Source: PCRC01 sp040384665 (GTDB lineage: Bacteria; Pseudomonadota; Gammaproteobacteria; Burkholderiales; Burkholderiaceae_C). Taken from it: a stretch of 28,916 nt of DNA. The notes beneath the pieces were generated by a model that did no database searches, was not told the origin of the DNA, and saw nothing but the letters and a program-made list of their open reading frames with translations. A program made the translations under genes and the position numbers. Where the stretch lies: NCBI GenBank assembly GCA_040384665.1, contig JAZKIY010000073.1, forward strand, positions 1 through 28,916, in the 5' to 3' direction. Below are positions 23,213 to 28,916 of this stretch, piece after piece (position 1 is the stretch's first letter; every line of letters starts with the position of its first letter).

Positions 23213-23241
23213 TTGGGCGCAAAACTAGGCGATTCTACAAT
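23213..23241 (+). promoter_or_regulatory. Sigma-70 type promoter of engB
   Basis: TTGGGC (23213-23218) and TACAAT (23236-23241) are spaced by exactly 17 bases, predicting a start near 23248 and a leader of about 125 bases. A hairpin (CCGGGT-TTGT-ACCCGG, 23258-23273) lies near the 5' end of that leader. The promoter is the only good match in the 180-base gap between the divergent cytochrome c4 and engB genes. Confidence 0.6.
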
Positions 23242-23375
23242 GCGGTGTTGCACGTCCCCGGGTTTGTACCCGGAGGTTCCCGTCGGGCTTTGCCACCGGC
23301 AGCGCCTGGCGCCGCCCACCTCCCCCGCCGCCCGCCACCCGACAGACCCCATGTCTGCCATTTTTAGAAGCCCCG

Positions 23376-24146
23376 ATGACCGCCAGCCTGCCTCCCGCCG
23401 CCCCTGAAACCCCTGACGCCCAGAGCGCCGGGGCCGCGGCTTTGCCGCTCACCGCCGTGCAGGCCACCGGCTGGTTGCACACCGCCAAGTTCCTGACTTC
23501 GGCGCCCGAATTGAGGCACCTGCCGCCGGTGGAGGTGCCTGAAATCGCTTTTGTGGGCCGCTCGAACGCCGGCAAATCCACCTGCATCAACGTGCTGACG
23601 CAGCAAAAGCGGCTGGCCTACGCCTCCAAAACGCCTGGCCGCACCCAGCACATCAACCTGTTCACCCTCGGCAAACAGGGCGTGACCGACGCGGTGCTGG
23701 CCGATTTGCCCGGCTACGGCTACGCGGCGGTGCCCAAAGCCGCCAAGTACCGTTGGCAGCAGGTGATGGCCAACTACCTGGTGACGCGCGAAAACCTGCG
23801 CGGCATCGTGCTGCTGTGCGACCCGCGCCTGGGCCTGACCGAACTCGACGAGGTCTTGCTCGACGTGGTGCGCCCGCGCGTGGCCGAGGGCATGAAGCTT
23901 CTGGTGCTGCTGACCAAGTCCGACAAGCTCAACCGTGCCGAGGCCAACAAGGCGCTGTCGATCACGCGACTGCAGGCCGGCGGCGGCGAGGTCAAACTCT
24001 TCTCGGCCCTGAAAAAACAAGGCGTGGACGAGGTCAGCATGCTGCTGTGGCAGTGGGCGCACGACGCGACGCTGCGCCCCACCACCGCCCTGCCCTTGCC
24101 AGACGACGACACCCCGACCGACCACGACACCGCCGACCCGACATGA
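23376..24146 (+). CDS. engB: Ribosome biogenesis GTP-binding protein YihA/YsxC (EngB)
   Basis: 256-residue essential GTPase of the TrmE-Era-EngA-YihA-Septin group that helps assemble the large ribosomal subunit. All G motifs are seen: G1 GRSNAGKST, G2 in KTPGRTQHIN, G3 DLPGYGY, G4 TKSD and G5 FSALK. About 35 extra residues at the N-terminus and an acidic Thr/Asp-rich tail of about 25 residues at the C-terminus go beyond the compact 200-residue core. ATG at 23376 is preceded by AGAAG. Its TGA overlaps the start of the hydrolase gene (ATGA). Confidence 0.95.
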   Translation: MTASLPPAAPETPDAQSAGAAALPLTAVQATGWLHTAKFLTSAPELRHLPPVEVPEIAFVGRSNAGKSTCINVLTQQKRLAYASKTPGRTQHINLFTLGKQGVTDAVLADLPGYGYAAVPKAAKYRWQQVMANYLVTRENLRGIVLLCDPRLGLTELDEVLLDVVRPRVAEGMKLLVLLTKSDKLNRAEANKALSITRLQAGGGEVKLFSALKKQGVDEVSMLLWQWAHDATLRPTTALPLPDDDTPTDHDTADPT

Positions 24147-25042
24147 TCCACACCCACCAGCAGCCCCTGCCACACGGCATCACGCTCAGTTGCCGCACGG
24201 CGGGCGAACGCGGGCAACCGCTGCTGGTGTTTCTGCACGGCTTTCCCGAAGGCGCGTTTGTGTGGGACGGCCTGCTGGCCCACTTTGCCGGGCTCGGCTA
24301 CCGCTGCGTGGCCCCCAACCTGCGCGGCTTTGAGGCCTCCAGCTCGCCGACCGACCCCAAGGCCTACCGTGCCAAACACCTGGTGCAGGACATTGTCGCG
24401 CTGGTCGAGACCGAAGGCGGCCACCTCGCGGCACTGGTGGCGCACGACTGGGGCGGCGCCGTGGCCTGGGGCCTGGCCAACCAGCGGCCTGGGTTGATGG
24501 ACAAGCTGGTGATCATCAACTCGCCCCACGCCGGCACCTTTTTGCGCGAGCTGCAGCACAGCCCCGAACAGCAGGCCGCCAGCGCCTACATGAACTTCCT
24601 GATCCGGCCCGACGCCGAGGCGCTGCTGGCCGAAGACGACTACCGCCGCCTGTGGGCTTTTTTCACCAACATGTTCGCCGACCGGGGCGATTTCGCCTGG
24701 CTCACCGACGCGGTGAAAGCGCGGTACCGCGCGGTCTGGCAACACGGCCTGACCGGCGGCTGCAACTACTACCGCGCCTCGCCGCTGCGGCCGCCCCGCC
24801 CGGAAGACCCGGCCGCTGCGGCGGTGACACTGCCGCGCGAGATGCTGACGGTGGCTGTGCCCACGCTGGTGATCTGGGGGCTGGACGACATCGCCCTGCC
24901 GCCGTCGCTCATTGACGGGCTGGACGACTACGTGTCGCCGCTGACGGTGGTGCGTGTGCCGGGCGCGACGCACTGGATCGTGCACGAGCAGCCGGAACGG
25001 GTGGCGCAGGAGATCGGTGGCTTCTTGCTACAAAATAAGTAG
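24143..25042 (+). CDS. Alpha/beta hydrolase, epoxide-hydrolase-like
   Basis: 299-residue cytoplasmic alpha/beta hydrolase. The oxyanion motif is HGFPE near residue 34. The nucleophile elbow is HDWGGAVAW, with aspartate in place of serine, as in epoxide hydrolases and haloalkane dehalogenases. Acid and histidine of the triad are in WGLDDIAL and GATHWIVHEQPE. A lid tyrosine pair in NYYRAS is also epoxide-hydrolase-like. RGFEASSSP follows the family pattern after strand 4. Substrate is unknown; epoxide hydrolysis is inferred from motifs. The ATG at 24143 overlaps the engB stop. The last codons and the TAG stop lie in a repeat (copy C), so the C-terminal LLQNK is probably encoded by the repeat. 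Confidence 0.88.
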   Translation: MIHTHQQPLPHGITLSCRTAGERGQPLLVFLHGFPEGAFVWDGLLAHFAGLGYRCVAPNLRGFEASSSPTDPKAYRAKHLVQDIVALVETEGGHLAALVAHDWGGAVAWGLANQRPGLMDKLVIINSPHAGTFLRELQHSPEQQAASAYMNFLIRPDAEALLAEDDYRRLWAFFTNMFADRGDFAWLTDAVKARYRAVWQHGLTGGCNYYRASPLRPPRPEDPAAAAVTLPREMLTVAVPTLVIWGLDDIALPPSLIDGLDDYVSPLTVVRVPGATHWIVHEQPERVAQEIGGFLLQNK

Positions 25043-25078
25043 CTTAATCACCAGCCTGCACTATGGCTTGGTGCCAAA
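25027..25078 (+). repeat. Comamonad-type 3'-end repeat, copy C (overlaps hydrolase stop)
   Basis: GCTAC and GTAGC flank AAAATAA, followed by TTAATCACCAGCC, then CACTATGGCTTGGTG. CACCA-GCC pairs with GGCT-TGGTG as an imperfect hairpin, giving a possible terminator-like structure. TAGCT.AATCACCA is identical to copy B. The TAG of the first palindrome (25040-25042) is the stop codon of the hydrolase gene. The rest of the gap to 25140 shows nothing further. Confidence 0.6.
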
Positions 25079-25140
25079 AAGTCTTGAAATTCGGCTGACA
25101 ACGCGGCCACAGGCACCTGCAGCGGCGTTGGAGCGCCAGT

Positions 25141-26013
25141 TCAATACACCGACGGCTCGCCCGGTGGCCGCGTCTTGAAGCGCTTGTGCACCCAGAAGTA
25201 CTGGGCCGGCATCTTCACAATCTCCGCCTGCAGGCGCTGGTTCATCCAGGCCGTGTCGGCCACCGCGTCGGTGGTCGGGAAATCGGCCCAGGGTTCGTGG
25301 AAACGCACCCGGTAGCCGCGCCCACCAGGCAACAACTCGGCCACCACCAGCTGCACCTTCATGTCGAGCAGGCGCGCCATGCGCGACGGCGCCAGCAAGG
25401 TGGCGGTGGGCACGCCAAAAAACGGCACGAACGCCGCGTCCTTGGGGCCGAAATCCATGTCGGGCAGGTTGAAGAACCCCATGCCCGATTTGATGGCGCG
25501 CAGCAGCGGCTTGGCGGTTTCGTGGCGTGAAAAAATGCTGGCGTTGCCAAACCGCAGCCGCGCCCGTTTCAGCGCCGCGTCCACCACCGGATTGCTTTGC
25601 GATTGGTAGATCGAGCAGCCGCGCCGTGCGATGTACAACTGGATCGCCGCACCCGCCACGTCCAGCCCCAGAAAGTGCGGCGCCAGCCACATCACCGCGC
25701 CGGGATGGGTGTCGGCAAAATTCACCGGCCCTTCCACCTGGATCAACCGCTTGAGCCGGGCTGGCGACGCGTACCAGAGCACGCTGCGCTCCAGAAAGCT
25801 CCGCCCCAGCCACTGGAAATGCGCAAACGCAATGGCACGGCGCTCTGTGTCACTGCGCTCGGGGAAGCACAGTTCGAGGTTGCGCAGCGCAATGCGCCGC
25901 CGGTCGCCGGCAAACGGCCACAACAGCATGCCCAGCCCACGCCCCAGCAGCGCCAGCAGCGGCAGTGGCAACCAGTGCAGCAGCCACAACAAGGCCAACA
26001 CCAGCCGCATCAT
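25141..26013 (-). CDS. LpxL/HtrB-family lipid A (lysophospholipid) acyltransferase, second of pair
   Basis: 290-residue membrane-anchored acyltransferase that adds a secondary acyl chain to the lipid A precursor at the inner membrane. An N-terminal hydrophobic anchor (about 1-35) is followed by NLELCFPERSDTERR, typical of the family, then the catalytic HX4D motif in APHFLGLDV, YQSQSNPVVD, and DMDFGPKDAAFVPFFGVPTAT. The C-terminal FWVHKRFKTRPPGEPSVY is the LpxL ending. The first of two tandem ATGs (26013) overlaps the TGA of the upstream paralogue as ATGA. Which acyl position and chain it uses cannot be read from sequence. Confidence 0.9.
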   Translation of the reverse strand: MMRLVLALLWLLHWLPLPLLALLGRGLGMLLWPFAGDRRRIALRNLELCFPERSDTERRAIAFAHFQWLGRSFLERSVLWYASPARLKRLIQVEGPVNFADTHPGAVMWLAPHFLGLDVAGAAIQLYIARRGCSIYQSQSNPVVDAALKRARLRFGNASIFSRHETAKPLLRAIKSGMGFFNLPDMDFGPKDAAFVPFFGVPTATLLAPSRMARLLDMKVQLVVAELLPGGRGYRVRFHEPWADFPTTDAVADTAWMNQRLQAEIVKMPAQYFWVHKRFKTRPPGEPSVY

Positions 26014-26870
26014 GCGGGCACTCCGGCACCGTCGGCCTTGGTTTCCACGCGCGGCTGTTTGTAGCGCGCATAGCCCCACAGGTACTGCTGCGGGCATTCG
26101 CGGATCAGCCGTTCCACCTCGGCGTTCAGCTGGCCCACGGCTTCGGCCAGGTCGGCCGACAGCGGTGCCCGCAGCTCGCGGCAGTGCAGCCAGTAACCCT
26201 GGCCCCAGGCCAGGCGTTCGCTCCACACCATCAGCGTGGTGGCGCCGGTCTGCTGGGCCAGCCGGGCGGCCAGCGTCATGGTGTAAGCGGCGCGCCCGAA
26301 GAACGGCGACCACAGGCCCAGGCCTTCGGGCGGCACCTGGTCGGGCAACAGGCCCACGGCCTGGCCGCGCCGCAGCGCCTTGATCATGTCGCGCACGCCC
26401 GAGAGGTTGGTGGGCACGGCCTTCAGTCCGGGCCGGCTGCGGGCCGAGTCTTCCAGGTCGGCCAGCACGGCCTTGCGTGCCGGGCGGTAGAGCACAGTGA
26501 GCGGGCCGTGTTCAGCGCTGTAGCGCTGGGCCAGCGCCTGGGCCAGCACCTCAAAACAGCCGAGGTGCGGCGTCAACAGCAACACCCCCTTGCCACTGGC
26601 GTAGGCGGCGTCCAACGGCGGCAGGTTGTCCCAGCTGCAGTGCGGTGCCGAATGGCCAAACCAGATGCGTGGCAACTCGGCCGTCATGCAGCCGGTCTGG
26701 CCCACGGCACCGCGCACCTGGGCAAAGCGGTAACCGGCCTGCGCGGCGTTGGCCAGAAAGGCGCCCCGGTAACGCGGCGAGGCCAGAAAGGTCAGCCAGC
26801 CCAGCGCCCAACCCACGGCGTGGAGCAGCCACAAAGGCCAGCGGGACAGGGTTTTGAAGAGGCTCAGCAT
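26010..26870 (-). CDS. LpxL/HtrB-family lipid A (lysophospholipid) acyltransferase, first of pair
   Basis: 286-residue paralogue of the following gene. A hydrophobic N-terminus (about 8-32) is followed by the catalytic HX4E motif in TPHLGCFEV, YRPARKAVLADLED and LLPDQVPPEGLGLWSPFFGRAAYT. C-terminal QQYLWGYARYKQPR is typical. The acid of the catalytic pair is glutamate here and aspartate in the paralogue, and the two share only modest similarity, so they are likely to act on different positions or substrates. The ATG at 26870 has no good ribosome site. It diverges from metK across 157 bases. Confidence 0.9.
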   Translation of the reverse strand: MLSLFKTLSRWPLWLLHAVGWALGWLTFLASPRYRGAFLANAAQAGYRFAQVRGAVGQTGCMTAELPRIWFGHSAPHCSWDNLPPLDAAYASGKGVLLLTPHLGCFEVLAQALAQRYSAEHGPLTVLYRPARKAVLADLEDSARSRPGLKAVPTNLSGVRDMIKALRRGQAVGLLPDQVPPEGLGLWSPFFGRAAYTMTLAARLAQQTGATTLMVWSERLAWGQGYWLHCRELRAPLSADLAEAVGQLNAEVERLIRECPQQYLWGYARYKQPRVETKADGAGVPA

Positions 26871-26879
26871 GCAATTCGG

Positions 26880-26885
26880 TAAAAT
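26880..26885 (+). promoter_or_regulatory. Candidate -10 box of metK
   Basis: TAAAAT at 26880-26885 would start transcription near 26892, exactly where the first leader hairpin begins. The nearest -35-like hexamer, TTGAAG (26854-26859), is 20 bases away, longer than ideal. Confidence 0.35.
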
Positions 26886-26891
26886 AGAGGC

Positions 26892-27001
26892 GTCGCTGAG
26901 TTAAATGAGCAACTTGCAGGGCGACCAGAGGCGGTGTTTCACCGCCTCGTTAAACAAATCTGCTAAAGCGTTCGCCAGAGCCAACAGGCCGTCGGCAACG
27001 C
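26892..27001 (+). other. Structured 5' leader of metK (three hairpins)
   Basis: Three successive hairpins are visible. One is a long-range stem GTCGC/GCGAC (26892-26896 with 26921-26925). The second is a perfect nine-pair hairpin GAGGCGGTG-TTT-CACCGCCTC (26928-26948). The third is GCGTT-C-GCC paired with GGC-AACGC (26968-27001). The ribosome site GGAG is at 27014-27017, past the last hairpin. There is no T-tract, so it is not a terminator as such. It does not match, by eye, the SAM or SAH riboswitch patterns I know. Confidence 0.45.
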
Positions 27002-27027
27002 CGTACCAACCTGTGGAGTTTATTCAA

Positions 27028-28209
<1,182 letters not shown>

Positions 28210-28229
28210 GCGCCGCGCTGACCTCCCCA

Positions 28230-28253
28230 AAGCCGCCTCCGGGCGGCTTTTTT
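28230..28253 (+). terminator. Rho-independent terminator of metK
   Basis: AAGCCGCC and GGCGGCTT form a perfect eight-pair stem with loop TCCG, followed by TTTT. It lies 20 bases past the metK stop and ahead of the groESL control region. Confidence 0.9.
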
Positions 28254-28276
28254 ATGCCCGAAAACAGCCGCTCGCC

Positions 28277-28305
28277 TTGAAAACCACCGGCCGAAGCCTT
28301 ACCAT
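28277..28305 (+). promoter_or_regulatory. groESL promoter (sigma-70, possibly overlapping sigma-32)
   Basis: TTGAAA (28277-28282) and TACCAT (28300-28305) are spaced by 17 bases. The extended CTTGAAA also matches the -35 of heat-shock sigma-32 promoters, but the downstream match to CCCAT-T is imperfect and its spacing is long. The -10 box abuts the CIRCE operator, so repressor binding would block polymerase. Confidence 0.6.
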
Positions 28306-28331
28306 TAGCACTCACCCAGACTGAGTGCTAA
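28305..28331 (+). promoter_or_regulatory. CIRCE operator (HrcA binding site)
   Basis: TTAGCACTC, nine bases, GAGTGCTAA: a perfect match to the CIRCE inverted repeat bound by the heat-shock repressor HrcA. It lies over the expected transcription start of groESL, 83 bases before the groES ATG. Confidence 0.97.
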
Positions 28332-28413
28332 CATCGCTCCGCCTGAACAGCCGACGCGCCAAGCACCGGCTGACCGACTTTCCAACCCCAATGTTTCAAA
28401 ACAAGGAGATTCC

Positions 28414-28704
28414 ATGAAACTTCGTCCATTGCACGACCGCGTCATTGTCAAGCGCATCGAAAGCGAAACCAAAACCGCTTCGGGCATCGTGATCCCTGAC
28501 AACGCCGCTGAAAAGCCGGACCAAGGCGAAGTGCTGGCCGTGGGCCCTGGCCGCAAGACCGACAAGGGTGAAGTGATCGCCCTGAACGTGAAGGTTGGCG
28601 ACCGCGTGTTGTTTGGCAAGTACAGCGGCCAGACCGTCAAGGTCGACGGCGACGAACTGCTGGTCATGAAGGAAGACGACCTGTTTGCGGTCGTTGAGAA
28701 GTAA
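28414..28704 (+). CDS. groES: Co-chaperonin GroES (Hsp10)
   Basis: 96-residue lid of the GroEL chaperonin, cytoplasmic. It shows the standard beginning MKLRPLHDRVIVKRIESE, the mobile loop TKTASGIVIPDNAAEKPDQG that contacts GroEL, VLAVGPG, and the ending GDELLVMKEDDLFAVVE. ATG at 28414 is preceded by AAGGAG at ideal distance. groEL follows after 49 bases, and both are under the CIRCE operator. Confidence 0.99.
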   Translation: MKLRPLHDRVIVKRIESETKTASGIVIPDNAAEKPDQGEVLAVGPGRKTDKGEVIALNVKVGDRVLFGKYSGQTVKVDGDELLVMKEDDLFAVVEK

Positions 28705-28753
28705 TCGGCGCCCCGCCACCCCCCATTAACTGACTGAATTCGGAGATATCAAC

Positions 28754-28916
28754 ATGGCAGCAAAAGACGTCATTTTCGGCGGCGAAGCCCGCGCACGCAT
28801 GGTTGAAGGCGTGAACATCCTGGCCAACGCGGTCAAGGTCACGCTCGGCCCCAAGGGCCGCAACGTGGTGCTGGAGCGCTCGTTCGGCGCCCCCACCGTG
28901 ACCAAGGACGGTGTGT
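28754..28916 (+). CDS. groEL: Chaperonin GroEL, N-terminal part (cut by window edge)
   Basis: The first 54 codons of the 60-kDa chaperonin. AAKDVIFGGEARARMVEG, NILANAVKVTLGPKGRNVVLE (with the ATP-binding LGPKGRN) and FGAPTVTKDGV are diagnostic. The ATG at 28754 has GGAGA upstream. The rest lies beyond the right edge. Confidence 0.98.
   Translation, partial: MAAKDVIFGGEARARMVEGVNILANAVKVTLGPKGRNVVLERSFGAPTVTKDGV

Noticed and set aside
26886..27027. A known SAM-I, SAM-II or SAH riboswitch in the metK leader
   Set aside because: I could not match the conserved cores of these families by eye; kept only as an unclassified structured leader.

Overview
The window is a GC-rich, densely packed stretch of bacterial chromosome made almost entirely of housekeeping genes. 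It looks like a betaproteobacterium of the Burkholderiales, probably Comamonadaceae (Rhodoferax/Polaromonas-like). The grounds are the order pilMNOPQ-(Ig lipoprotein)-aroK-aroB-dgt-gltB, a System II (ResB/CcsA) cytochrome c module with a diheme c4, a CIRCE-controlled groESL operon, and short intergenic repeats of a type I associate with that family. The genus is inference; there is no rRNA gene to settle it.

Layout. 1-1275 (minus) is the N-terminal part of gltB, cut by the window edge. 1340-2181 is a self-contained REP-associated (RAYT/IS200-like) transposase unit bounded by perfect 21-nt inverted repeats and lying against the gltB promoter. 2192-12734 (minus) is one long co-directional run: pilM, pilN, pilO, pilP, pilQ (type IV pilus alignment complex and secretin), a large Ig-like lipoprotein, aroK, aroB (shikimate pathway), dgt, and a DUF1415 gene. 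12921-15347 (plus) is the divergent mrcA (PBP1a). 15372-15701 (minus) is cyaY; 15712-17180 (plus) is lptM-lysA, joined by an ATGA overlap.

17217-23195 (minus) is a redox block: cytochrome c4 with its own terminator, then resB, ccsA, msrP and msrQ. 23376-25042 (plus) is engB followed by an epoxide-hydrolase-like alpha/beta hydrolase (ATGA overlap). 25141-26870 (minus) is a tandem pair of LpxL/HtrB-type acyltransferases (ATGA overlap). 27028-28209 (plus) is metK with a structured leader and a strong terminator. 28305-28916 is CIRCE, groES and the start of groEL, cut by the right edge.

How the genes work together. PilM-N-O-P form the inner-membrane to periplasm bridge that docks on the PilQ secretin. 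ResB/CcsA attach heme to c-type cytochromes such as the c4 next door, and MsrP/MsrQ repair oxidised periplasmic methionines. PBP1a, LptM, LysA and the two acyltransferases serve envelope building (peptidoglycan, LPS assembly, diaminopimelate/lysine, lipid A). No defence system, CRISPR array, prophage, tRNA or rRNA was seen. No intergenic gap exceeds about 205 bases. The least ordinary items are the RAYT unit at the gltB promoter, the Ig-like lipoprotein in the pilus/shikimate operon, three copies of a 3'-end repeat that supplies stop codons, and the structured metK leader.
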